DNA of 64,000 nt. It comes from Candidatus Zixiibacteriota bacterium. GTDB taxonomy: Bacteria > Zixibacteria > MSB-5A5 > GN15 > FEB-12. The stretch is taken from positions 858,993 to 922,992 of the forward strand of contig JAGNLV010000001.1 in assembly GCA_017999435.1 (NCBI GenBank), written 5' to 3'. A model generated the notes under the pieces. That model did no database searches. It worked only from the letters and a program-made list of their open reading frames with translations, and was not told the DNA's origin. Positions 43,194 through 50,757 of this stretch are shown here, in pieces; the stretch's first letter is position 1, and the number at the start of each line of letters is the position of its first letter. Position numbers and translations under genes: made by a program.

Positions 43194-44255
43194 TCACTGC
43201 GCCGCGGGCTTGGCAAACAGGTCGCACGGTATCAATATCTGCGGCTCGACGGCGCCGCCGGAGAGGTAGGTTTGCACCGCCTCGACCGTGCGCTGCCCGA
43301 TCTTGCGCGGCTGCTGGATCACGTCGGCGTGGATCTTTCCCGCCTCGATCGCCTGGCGCGCCTCAGGGACGGCGTCGAACCCGACGATTTTCACGCGGCC
43401 GAGCTTGCCGGCTTTCTCGATCGCCGCCAGCGCGCCGAGCGCCGAATCGTCGTTGATGCCGAAAAACCCCGCCAGGTCCGGATGGGCCTGCAGAATGTCC
43501 TCGGCCGTGCGGAAGGCCTGGTCTTTGACGCCGTGCCCCGACAGCTTCGCCACTATCGTGATGTCCGGGTACTTGGCGATCTCCTCCTCGAACCCCTTGA
43601 CCCGCTGGATCACCGATTCGACTTCGGGGTGGTCGATGATCGCGACCGCGCCCGCGCCGTGGATGGCCTCGGCGAGCGCGCGGGCGGCCAGCCGCCCGCC
43701 CTCGACATTGTCCGAGGCCACGTGCGTCACGATCGCCACGCCCTCGGCCAGACAGGCGATATCGGCCGTGAACACCGGAATGCCGGCCTCGTTGGCCGCC
43801 TTGATCGCGGTGCCGATCGAACGAGAGTCGCAGGGACACACGATGATCGCATCGACTCTCTGAGTGAGGAAATCCTGAAGTTGGTCTTTCTGGCGGGCGA
43901 CATCGAACTCCCCGGCCGTAATCCGCACCTGGAAACCGGCCGCCCCGGCCGCTTCTTTCAGACCCTCCTCCAACTCCTGATAGAACGGATGGGTCCGCGT
44001 CAGCAGCGACACGCCGATGGTCACGGCGCCCTCCGATGCGGGGTTCTGTTTGACCTTGGCGGTGTCGTCGGCGCCGCTGCATCCGAGCACCGCGGCCGCT
44101 GCGGCGGCGGCGATCCACCCGACTGTTCTGGCAGCGGTGCTGCGCCCGGCTGTTCTGACGGCAGCGATCCGGCCAGTTGATCTGGCGGCGGCGATCCACC
44201 CGGCTGTTCGCAGGGCGGCAATCCGCCCGGTTGTTCTGGCGATGTGTCCTGGCAT
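43194..44255 (-). CDS. sugar-binding lipoprotein of the ABC transporter (RbsB-like)
   Basis: A 353-residue periplasmic-binding-protein lipoprotein. The body (VTIGVSLLTRTHPFYQELEEG, DAIIVCPCDSRSIGTAIKAANEAGIPVFTADI, GFFGINDDSALGALAAIE) is Peripla_BP_4. The leader is unusual: after MPGHI come five near-perfect copies of a 9-residue unit (for example LRTAGWIAA) before the hydrophobic run and lipobox VLGC. These are encoded by five 27 bp tandem repeats at 44107-44241. The ATG at 44255 has AAGGA 5 nt upstream and lies 63 nt past the promoter. First gene of the transporter-mannosidase operon. Confidence 0.92.
   Translation of the reverse strand: MPGHIARTTGRIAALRTAGWIAAARSTGRIAAVRTAGRSTAARTVGWIAAAAAAAVLGCSGADDTAKVKQNPASEGAVTIGVSLLTRTHPFYQELEEGLKEAAGAAGFQVRITAGEFDVARQKDQLQDFLTQRVDAIIVCPCDSRSIGTAIKAANEAGIPVFTADIACLAEGVAIVTHVASDNVEGGRLAARALAEAIHGAGAVAIIDHPEVESVIQRVKGFEEEIAKYPDITIVAKLSGHGVKDQAFRTAEDILQAHPDLAGFFGINDDSALGALAAIEKAGKLGRVKIVGFDAVPEARQAIEAGKIHADVIQQPRKIGQRTVEAVQTYLSGGAVEPQILIPCDLFAKPAAQ
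44107..44241. repeat. five tandem copies of a 27 bp repeat
   Basis: Units at 44107-44133, 44134-44160, 44161-44187, 44188-44214 and 44215-44241 share the pattern GCGGCGATCCRCCCGGYTGT then TCTGGC with a few substitutions. All are in frame with the binding-protein signal peptide on the minus strand and encode the 9-residue unit ARTxGWIAA. The copies differ from each other by only a few bases, which suggests recent expansion. Confidence 0.9.
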
Positions 44256-44324
44256 GCTGGTCCTTAAGCCCGCACCGGCGGTCCGGTCCGGGGATAGTCG
44301 ACAACGGGTTCTTTTTCGAGGTGA

Positions 44325-44353
44325 AGTATACGCGGTCGGGCGACGGTCGGCAA
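44325..44353 (-). promoter_or_regulatory. promoter for the ABC transporter-mannosidase operon
   Basis: -35 TTGCCG (44348-44353), a 17 bp spacer and -10 TATACT (44325-44330). Initiation near 44318, about 63 nt before the binding-protein ATG. This excludes in-frame starts further upstream. Confidence 0.65.
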
Positions 44354-44434
44354 GCTTGGGCTGTGCTCCGAGACCGGCGAGGTACTGGGAAGGCGCCGCG
44401 CTCGCCCCCTGCATTTTCCGACCGGCAAGAGAAA

Positions 44435-44508
44435 TAGCGGTGCAGGGATTCGAACCCCGGACACGCGGATTATGATTCCGCTGCTCTAACCAGCTGAGCT
44501 ACACCGCC
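44435..44508 (-). tRNA. tRNA-Met (CAU), elongator type
   Basis: A 74 nt cloverleaf on the minus strand: acceptor GGCGGTG/CACCGCT with a G1-U72 pair, D-arm TAGCTCAGCTGGTTAGAGCA, anticodon stem GCGGA/TCCGC with loop ATCATAA (anticodon CAT), and T-arm CGGGG-TTCGAAT-CCCTG. A73 follows and CCA is not encoded. The acceptor and D-arm resemble bacterial elongator tRNA-Met more than tRNA-Ile2 or the initiator (which lacks a 1-72 pair). Ile2 cannot be fully excluded by eye. Confidence 0.93.
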
Positions 44509-44562
44509 ATCTGTGTCGAACGTATCCGCAGCGCACCGCCCAGGGCGGGGCTGCAGACATGG

Positions 44563-44590
44563 AATTTAACACAATTTCATCTCCTGTCAA
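44563..44590 (-). promoter_or_regulatory. promoter for tRNA-Met
   Basis: Perfect -35 TTGACA (44585-44590), a 16 bp spacer and -10 TAAATT (44563-44568), about 48 nt upstream of the tRNA 5' end. No terminator was seen between the tRNA and the transporter operon, so readthrough is possible. Confidence 0.65.
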
Positions 44591-44932
44591 GCGCACTTCC
44601 GATTTACAGGGTGCGGCTACGATAATTCCGTGTCCGGCGGTGAAAAACCCGGCGCTAATGTCACGCCGGGCGGGGGGAACGGCGAGGTCTGCGGGCTTGA
44701 GGGCGGATACTGCCCGGCAATGCCCCCTCCGGCGGGGCCACCGCTCTGAGCGTCGGTGATCTCCTTGAAACAGGTCGAGAACTCAGGCCGCACTTGATTT
44801 GCAGTCCGCGCCTGTGGCGGGGCGGGATCATTATTGCACGGGCAAATGTGAAGGCGGCATTCAGCCCGCAGCCGCGATCGGGCGGGAGGACGATTGCCGG
44901 AGCGCGGTCCAGCACGGGAGAAGATGGCGGGC

Positions 44933-44967
44933 AAAAAAACGGGAGTCACTCTCTCGAAGTGACTCCC
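44933..44967 (-). terminator. strong intrinsic terminator without an adjacent gene
   Basis: A perfect 10 bp stem (44941-44950 with 44958-44967), 7 nt loop, followed on the minus strand by G and seven T residues (A-tract at 44933-44939). The nearest upstream minus-strand gene, lpdA, ends 373 bp away. Confidence 0.7.
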
Positions 44968-45339
44968 ATCAATCCCCACCTCTTACATACCCTTCACCGC
45001 CATGTCGACTATGTAAGAGCATCCGATTCGTAGAACTAACATACAAGATCTATGCCGGAATCTCGGCACTCTTGCGCCGTTCCCATAACCGACTGAGTGA
45101 CAATTCCTTACCATAGTACACACACGACCCGGAGGAACCCGCCGGAGCGGCAAGCGCAATAGCTGCGCCGACGTGCGGTCACGCATTGGACAAACAAATG
45201 TTAAGTAATTGGCATCCAGTGGCGAATGCAATCAGCTTAACCGATGGGTTCTGCGCAAGCGTGGTATCCGAGCGGAATCGCCGGCAGAATTTGCGCCGCC
45301 TCGGCGAAAACAGCCGGTTCGTTCGTTGGCTCGGCCGCC
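44968..45339. other. unassigned region between lpdA and a terminator
   Basis: About 370 bp, less GC-rich than its neighbours. It contains a 9 bp inverted repeat (44981-44989 with 45010-45018). A minus-strand frame at 44983-45231 has no recognisable features. The strong terminator at its end hints at an lpdA 3' leader or an untranslated RNA, but no known RNA family was recognised. Confidence 0.35.
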
Positions 45340-46734
45340 TCAGCGTTTCTTAGCCAGATGCACCGACATCCCGTGGACATCGTGGGCCGCCTCCATGAGC
45401 GCCTCGGAGATCACCGGGTGGCCGAAGATGAGGTTGCCGAGTTCGCGGGCGGTGAGTCCGTTGCGGATGGCCAGCGCAGCGGTGTGGATGACCTCGGTGG
45501 CATGGGCGCCGACTATGTGCACGCCGAGCAGGCGGTCGGTTTTTTTGTCGGCGATGACTTTGACCTCGCCGGCGATTTCGTTTTCCGCGTGCGACTTGCC
45601 CAGCACGCGCAGCGGGAACCTCCCGATTGCCAGATCGTGCTCCTGGGCGGCCCTGGCCTCGGACAGACCGACCGAGGCGACTTCGGGGTGAGTGAAAATA
45701 ACCGAAGGGACGCCGCGGTAGTCTTTGGTTGTCGTCTCTCCGAGGGCGTTGGTGACCGCCACCGCGCCATCGTGCACCGCCGTATAGGCCAGCAGGATCT
45801 CGCCGCGGACATCGCCGATCGCGAAGATGTTCGGGATGTTGGTGCGCATATCGTCGCCGGTGGGGATCGAGCCGTTCTTGTTGACTTTCACCCCGACCTC
45901 TTCCAGCCCGATATCTTCGGTATTATAGGCCCGTCCGACGGCCACCAGCACCTGATGGGCCTCGACCGCCTGGCCGCCCGAGAGATTGGCGCGGACGGTC
46001 TCCCCGGCCGGGGTCAGCGATTCCACGGTGGTTTTGGTGTGCAGGTCGATTTTCAGTTTTTTCAGTTCGCGCTCGAAGAGTTTGGCCGAGCCGGCGTCTT
46101 CGAGAGGAAGCGCCTGGTCGAGCATTTCCACGACCGTCACCCGCACATCGAGCAGCGCGGCCATGCAGGCCCACTCGCACCCGATCACGCCGGCGCCGAT
46201 GACGAGGAGGGATTGGGGGAGGTGGTCCAGCTCGAGCATGTGGGTGGAGTTGAGGATCCGCCGGCCATCGACCGTCAGCCCCGGCAGATTGCGCGAGCGC
46301 GAGCCGGTGGCGATGATGACGGTGTCGGTTTTGAGTTTCGATTCGTTGCCCTGGTCATCGACGACGGTGACCTGGTTGGCGCCGGTGATCCGTCCGTAGC
46401 CGGCGAGGTGGGTGACCCCGTGGGACTTGAAAAGCTGGGCGATCCCGCCGGTCATCAGTTTGACAATTCTGTCTTTGCGGGCGCGCATGGCGGTCCAATC
46501 GTAGACCGGCGGCGAGGCGAGGCGGATCCCCCAGAGCTCCGCGTCTCTCATGCGCCGGTACTCATTGGCCGAGGCGATGAGGGCTTTGGAGGGGATGCAG
46601 CCGACATTGAGGCAGACGCCGCCCAGTTCGCCGAGTTCGACCACGGCGACTCTGGCCCCCTTCTGAGCAGCCCGGATGGCAGCGGTGTATCCCCCGGGGC
46701 CGCTTCCGATGATGACGATATTAAACTTCTCTAT
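45340..46734 (-). CDS. lpdA: dihydrolipoyl dehydrogenase, apparent ATA start
   Basis: FAD enzyme that reoxidises dihydrolipoamide in 2-oxoacid dehydrogenase or glycine cleavage complexes. The sequence shows the FAD loop GSGPGG, the redox disulfide GGVCLNVGC, the NAD loop GAGVIGCEWA, FAIGDVRG and the C-terminal GHPVISEALMEAAHDVHG. The natural start lies at IEKFNIVIIG, where an ideal AGGAG is followed after 8 nt by ATA (46734). The next in-frame ATG upstream (46779) directly abuts the -10 box at 46780-46785, so it should not be in the transcript. No ATG, GTG or TTG occurs in frame before the FAD loop. From the ATA the product has 464 residues. Confidence 0.9.
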   Translation of the reverse strand: MEKFNIVIIGSGPGGYTAAIRAAQKGARVAVVELGELGGVCLNVGCIPSKALIASANEYRRMRDAELWGIRLASPPVYDWTAMRARKDRIVKLMTGGIAQLFKSHGVTHLAGYGRITGANQVTVVDDQGNESKLKTDTVIIATGSRSRNLPGLTVDGRRILNSTHMLELDHLPQSLLVIGAGVIGCEWACMAALLDVRVTVVEMLDQALPLEDAGSAKLFERELKKLKIDLHTKTTVESLTPAGETVRANLSGGQAVEAHQVLVAVGRAYNTEDIGLEEVGVKVNKNGSIPTGDDMRTNIPNIFAIGDVRGEILLAYTAVHDGAVAVTNALGETTTKDYRGVPSVIFTHPEVASVGLSEARAAQEHDLAIGRFPLRVLGKSHAENEIAGEVKVIADKKTDRLLGVHIVGAHATEVIHTAALAIRNGLTARELGNLIFGHPVISEALMEAAHDVHGMSVHLAKKR

Positions 46735-46779
46735 GACTGAATCTCCTGGTTTTGACCTAGGCCGCCTGTATTGGGGCAT

Positions 46780-46807
46780 AATGTAAGGGATTCCCGGCGA
46801 ATGGCAA
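46780..46807 (-). promoter_or_regulatory. promoter for lpdA
   Basis: -35 TTGCCA (46802-46807), a 16 bp spacer and -10 TACATT (46780-46785). Initiation near 46772 gives a leader of about 40 nt with a strong ribosome binding site before the ATA codon. Confidence 0.55.
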
Positions 46808-47424
46808 GGATCATCGGGAAATACCGCGCCTGGCCCCGGCGGGCCGCTTTGTTGGTTCGTTTGTTGGTCGCGGCTGGCGCGGGCGGCGGCCCGGCCGGAT
46901 TTCGCCAGAGGACGGTCCCGGCCACGGGCGGCAGAGTTTGCGGTGCGCTCCGGCCGGCGGGCCGGAGCCGGCGACGAGATCCGATGGGCATCTTTTGTAC
47001 GGCAAGAGATTAGCCCGTCCCGGGGCGCGTGTGGCGGCGAGGCCCATGCCTCTCCCCTCGCGAGTTGGACCGGTCAGCCGGGCCGCACCCGAGCGCGCGC
47101 TCTCCCACATTAATGAATCCGGGGCGGCTGTCTCGTCCGGTTCCGGCGCGAATCAGTCCGTCGGGGCGCCCCGGACCGGGGGCAAGGCCGGGGCCGGGGA
47201 GGTTGCGGGCGGGCGGAATCGGGAGCGGCCGTCGCAATAAAATGACACGGTGAGCCGTTTTAACCGCGCTTTGTTGCCCGAAACCGATGATCTCGGCGTG
47301 GAATTTGCAGAACCCGGAGGGGGCTTGTGGGGTTTCATTTTGGTCAGGCGGGCTACCGGTTGGCGCAGAATCAGTTTGAATTCTCCGATAACAAAAAAAA
47401 GTTCCGGGAGGGTGAAATAATGTC
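46808..47424. other. intergenic region upstream of the polyamine operon
   Basis: About 600 bp, very GC-rich to about 47230 and then AT-richer. No convincing gene on either strand. An A-tract at 47390-47399 lies just before the operon promoter and could act as an UP element. Short frames here lack ribosome binding sites and familiar motifs. Confidence 0.4.
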
Positions 47425-47452
47425 TTGACATTTCCGGGGCAGGTGTTATTTT
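47425..47452 (+). promoter_or_regulatory. promoter for the polyamine operon
   Basis: Perfect -35 TTGACA (47425-47430), a 16 bp spacer and -10 TATTTT (47447-47452), with an A-tract upstream. The leader to the regulator ATG is about 67 nt. Confidence 0.65.
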
Positions 47453-47525
47453 CTGCCAATTTTATTAGACCATCGGTGTAACTTTTACTGAACATTTTGC
47501 CGATGGGGATGTTTAACGGCAGAAG

Positions 47526-48068
47526 ATGAAGGTCACGATCGGCGAAAAGATCAAGGCGCTGCGGCTGGCCTCGGACCTGACGCAGGCGGAACTCGCCAGC
47601 CGGGCACGGCTGACGCGGGGATTCATCTCGCAGATCGAGAACGATCAGAGTTCGATCAATCTCGATTCGCTGGCGGATATCCTCGAGGCCCTGGGTGTGG
47701 GTCTGGGGGAATTTTTCTCCGATGTGGAGAAACGCCGCGTGGTGTTTCGCCCCTCGGAGCGGGTGAATGTGGAGGGGAAAGGGGCGCGCCGTTTTGAGTT
47801 GTTGATGCCCGGGTCGACGAACAACCTGATGGATCCGATACTTCTCGAGCTCGGCCCGGGGGAATTTCTCGAACTGCGGGATCCGATGCCCGGCGAGCAA
47901 TTCGGTTTTGTACTGGCGGGCACGGTCACGCTGCGGATAGATGGCAAGAGTTTCAAGGTTCCGCGAGAACACTGTTTTTATTTCAAGTCCGACCAACGAC
48001 ATCAGATTGGCAACGCCGGCGAGCGGGCCGCCAAGCTGCTGTGGGTAACAACACCGCCGCATATGTGA
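47526..48068 (+). CDS. XRE-family regulator with cupin domain
   Basis: A 180-residue transcription factor. Residues about 5-60 are an XRE helix-turn-helix (LRLASDLTQAELASRARLTRG FISQIEN, read continuously). Residues about 105-175 are a cupin (GEQFGFVLAGTVTLRI, HQIGNAGERAAKLLWV). This architecture is that of PuuR and related regulators, which often bind polyamines or amino acids. It is the first gene of the operon with speD, an ornithine decarboxylase gene and speE, so feedback control of polyamine synthesis is the natural inference. Confidence 0.93.
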   Translation: MKVTIGEKIKALRLASDLTQAELASRARLTRGFISQIENDQSSINLDSLADILEALGVGLGEFFSDVEKRRVVFRPSERVNVEGKGARRFELLMPGSTNNLMDPILLELGPGEFLELRDPMPGEQFGFVLAGTVTLRIDGKSFKVPREHCFYFKSDQRHQIGNAGERAAKLLWVTTPPHM

Positions 48069-48104
48069 CGGGACAACCGCGTACCCCGAGAAGGAGGCTA
48101 CGAA

Positions 48105-48527
48105 ATGAAAATTCTTGGTCGCCATCTGGTAGTTGAACTCTCCGAGTGCAACCAGGAAAAGCTCAATGACCTGAGTTTCCTCGAAGAGTGCCTGGACGAG
48201 GCGGTACGCCGTTCGGGAGCGACCAAGGTGCGATCGGTGTTTCACCGGTACAATCCGCAAGGTGTTTCCGGAGTAGTGGTCATCGCCGAGTCCCACATTT
48301 CGATTCACACGTGGCCGGAGTACGGGTATGCGGCGGTGGATTTTTTCACGTGCGGCGAGTCGGTGGATCCGCACCGGGCGCTGGCGCACGTGAAGGGGGA
48401 GCTCGAGGCGGGGAGCGCGCAGGTGAGCGAGTTCAAGCGGGGGATTCCCTCGCACGCCGACGAGATTATCGATCACAAGCCCTCATCCCGGCGCCGGCCG
48501 ACGCAGGCCGCGGCGGCCCTGCGGTAG
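48105..48527 (+). CDS. speD: S-adenosylmethionine decarboxylase proenzyme
   Basis: Pyruvoyl enzyme that makes decarboxylated AdoMet, the aminopropyl donor. The 140-residue product is the small prokaryotic type (SpeH). Self-cleavage should occur between Glu62 and Ser63 in AESHISIHTWPE. Ser63, His68 and Cys83 (FFTCGE) match the known catalytic positions of the Thermotoga enzyme. AAGGAGG precedes the ATG. The C-terminal tail (SRRRPTQAAAALR) is a short species-specific extension. Confidence 0.96.
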   Translation: MKILGRHLVVELSECNQEKLNDLSFLEECLDEAVRRSGATKVRSVFHRYNPQGVSGVVVIAESHISIHTWPEYGYAAVDFFTCGESVDPHRALAHVKGELEAGSAQVSEFKRGIPSHADEIIDHKPSSRRRPTQAAAALR

Positions 48528-48543
48528 AAAGGGAGCACACGCG

Positions 48544-49716
48544 ATGACGCCTCATGTTGATGTGTCCGTGATGGAGCAGCGCGCCCGGGCGACGGGCGGC
48601 GACCAGGGTCTTCTGCGCGAACTGCTGGCGGGGGCGCGGGCCGACACGCCCGCGCTTCTGGTGTCCCGGTCGGCCATCGTGCGGAATATCCAGGCACTCC
48701 GGCGGGCGCTGCCGCGGGTCGACATCCACTACGCCGTCAAGCCCAACAACCACGAAGTCTTTATCGACGAGGTGTTCGGACAGGGCGGCAATTTCGACGT
48801 TTGTTCGGCGGGCGAGATCGACCTCGTCCTGCGCCGGACCTCGCTTGACCCGGCCACCCTGATCCACTCCCACCCGATCAAATCGGTTCCGGAATTCGAT
48901 TACGCGGTCGGACGCGGGCTGGAGCTGTTCGTGGTCGACAATCCGGCCGAGGTCCCCAAGTTCACGCGCTACGCCGAGAAGAAGCTCAAGGTCATGATCC
49001 GCTACCGCACCGCGGTCAACACCAGTGCGGTGGTCAATCTCCAGTACAAGTACGGGTGTATGCCGGACGAGGTGCTGCCGCTGGCCCGCCTGGTGCGGGA
49101 GACGGGGCACGACTTCTACGGCCTGTGCTTCCACGTCGGCTCGCAGTGCGTCTACAGCGACAACTACGTCAACGCGATCGCGACGGCGCACGCGCTCATC
49201 CGCGCGCTCGACGAGGAAGGCTTCGACACCCGGCTGCTTGATATCGGCGGCGGGTTTCCGGTCGAGTATGTCGAGCCGGTGCCGGCGATCGCCGCGTTCG
49301 CGGCGCCGATCGCCAAAGCGCTCGACGACCACATCCGGCCGGGCATCCGGATCGTGAGCGAGCCGGGACGGTTCATCGCGGCTACGCCGGTCACCCTGGT
49401 GACCTCGGTGGTCGGGCGATCGTACCGGGACGGGAAGATCTGGTACTACCTGGACGACGGGTTGTACTCGACGTTTTCGGGGATCGTGTTCGACCACTGC
49501 CAATACCCGGTGGTGACGAACAAGAAAGGCGAGCAGTTCCTGTCGGTGCTGGCGGGGCCGACGTGCGATTCGTTCGACGTCATGTACGACGGGCTGATGA
49601 TTCCGCTGCACGAGGTCGGCGACCGCATCGTCTTCACCGCCACCGGGGCCTACTGCTCCGTATCGGGCTCCAACTTCAACGCCCTGCGGCGGCCGGAATA
49701 CCTGGTCATCGACTGA
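48544..49716 (+). CDS. type III PLP ornithine/lysine decarboxylase
   Basis: A 390-residue alanine-racemase-fold decarboxylase. The PLP lysine is in YAVKPNNH (Lys66). HVGSQC, DIGGGFPV and EPGRF follow, and the active-site Cys of the partner subunit is in GPTCDSFD. This matches eukaryote-like ornithine decarboxylases and not the bacterial fold-type I enzymes. It lies between speD and speE, with 16 and 19 bp gaps, so putrescine formation from ornithine is most likely. Lysine or both substrates remain possible, since specificity cannot be read with certainty. Confidence 0.93.
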   Translation: MTPHVDVSVMEQRARATGGDQGLLRELLAGARADTPALLVSRSAIVRNIQALRRALPRVDIHYAVKPNNHEVFIDEVFGQGGNFDVCSAGEIDLVLRRTSLDPATLIHSHPIKSVPEFDYAVGRGLELFVVDNPAEVPKFTRYAEKKLKVMIRYRTAVNTSAVVNLQYKYGCMPDEVLPLARLVRETGHDFYGLCFHVGSQCVYSDNYVNAIATAHALIRALDEEGFDTRLLDIGGGFPVEYVEPVPAIAAFAAPIAKALDDHIRPGIRIVSEPGRFIAATPVTLVTSVVGRSYRDGKIWYYLDDGLYSTFSGIVFDHCQYPVVTNKKGEQFLSVLAGPTCDSFDVMYDGLMIPLHEVGDRIVFTATGAYCSVSGSNFNALRRPEYLVID

Positions 49717-49735
49717 GGCCGGAGAGGGCAGCGGC

Positions 49736-50635
49736 ATGGGACAGAAGAAGACCGGCGGGGAGGTCTACATCGCCGAAGAGGGGATGAAGGATCTCTGGAA
49801 TGTCTGGTACAGCGAGCTGCACGAGGGGCAGTCGGGGCTGACGATCAAGGTCGACCGGATGGTCGAGTCGGTGCAGTCGGAGTATCAGCGGATCGATGTG
49901 CTCGAGACGTTTGATTTCGGCAAGATGCTGGTGCTGTACGGCTCGCTCATGGTGTGCGACCGCGACTACAACGCCTACAACGAGATGCTCGCCCACGTAC
50001 CGCTCTTTGTCCACCCGCGGCCGCGGCAGGTGCTCATCATCGGCGGCGGCGACTGCGGCTGCCTGACCGAGGCGCTCAAGCACCCGGGGGTGGAGCGGTG
50101 CACGATGTGCGAGATCGACCGGATGGTGGTTGAAGTGTCGAAACGGCACTTCCCCGCCCTCACTGCCGGGCTGGCCGACCGGCGGGCGCAGGTGGTGTAC
50201 CAGGACGGCAAGCGGTACATCGAGGAGGCGACCGAGCGGTTCGACGTGGTTCTCCTGGATCTGTCCGACCCGATCGGGCCGGCGGCCGACCTGTTCCAGA
50301 AGTCGTTTCACCAGACTGTCCACGAGCGGCTGGCCGACGACGGCATCATGGTGGCGCAGTCGGAATCGCCGTTTTACAACCGGGACACGGTGCACCAGAT
50401 GTACCGCAACCTGCGGGAGATTTTCCCGATTGTCCGCATGTACACCTGCTTCATGCCGATCTACCCCTCAGCCCTCTGGTCGTTCGCGTTCTGCAGCAAG
50501 AAGTATGATCCGATCCGGGATTTCCGGGCGGATGATCACGCCCGGCTGCGGCCGACGACGAAGTACTACAACGCCGAGGTCCACCACGCGGCGTTCGCTC
50601 TCCCCCAGTTCGTCAAAGAGATCGCGGCCGATTGA
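49736..50635 (+). CDS. speE: polyamine aminopropyltransferase (spermidine synthase)
   Basis: Transfers the aminopropyl group from decarboxylated AdoMet to putrescine. The 299 residues show the N-terminal LTIKVDRMVESVQSEYQRI, the SAM loop GGGDCGCL, the acidic CEID, and the catalytic LDLSDPIGPA. The loop normally reads GGGDGG, so a Gly is replaced by Cys. The active-site Asp residues are kept, so the enzyme is probably functional. Last gene of the operon, followed 26 bp later by a strong terminator. Confidence 0.95.
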   Translation: MGQKKTGGEVYIAEEGMKDLWNVWYSELHEGQSGLTIKVDRMVESVQSEYQRIDVLETFDFGKMLVLYGSLMVCDRDYNAYNEMLAHVPLFVHPRPRQVLIIGGGDCGCLTEALKHPGVERCTMCEIDRMVVEVSKRHFPALTAGLADRRAQVVYQDGKRYIEEATERFDVVLLDLSDPIGPAADLFQKSFHQTVHERLADDGIMVAQSESPFYNRDTVHQMYRNLREIFPIVRMYTCFMPIYPSALWSFAFCSKKYDPIRDFRADDHARLRPTTKYYNAEVHHAAFALPQFVKEIAAD

Positions 50636-50661
50636 CCCCGGGCCGGCCGGCAGACTCAGCG

Positions 50662-50688
50662 AAACGCGCGCTTCGGGCGCGCGTTTTT
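50662..50688 (+). terminator. intrinsic terminator of the polyamine operon
   Basis: An 8 bp GC-rich stem ACGCGCGC/GCGCGCGT (50664-50671 with 50677-50684), flanked by AA/TT pairs, a TTCGG loop and five T residues after the stem. Confidence 0.85.
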
Positions 50689-50708
50689 GGTTACGCGCGG
50701 GTTGCCGC

Positions 50709-50737
50709 TGGACAAGCGGGCGGCGGGGGGTTATTTT
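50709..50737 (+). promoter_or_regulatory. promoter for the glutamine amidotransferase gene
   Basis: -35 TGGACA (50709-50714), a 17 bp spacer and -10 TATTTT (50732-50737), just after the operon terminator. The leader is about 15 nt, with GGAGG before the ATG. Confidence 0.5.
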
Positions 50738-50757
50738 CGGCCCACGGAGGACGCGCC

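Noticed and set aside
44559-44932. Short open frames on both strands beside the tRNA-Met promoter
   Set aside because: No ribosome binding sites, no motifs, and they overlap the tRNA promoter and the terminator hairpin.
47153-47431. 92-codon minus-strand frame before the polyamine operon
   Set aside because: Overlaps the operon promoter region, has no ribosome binding site and no familiar domain.
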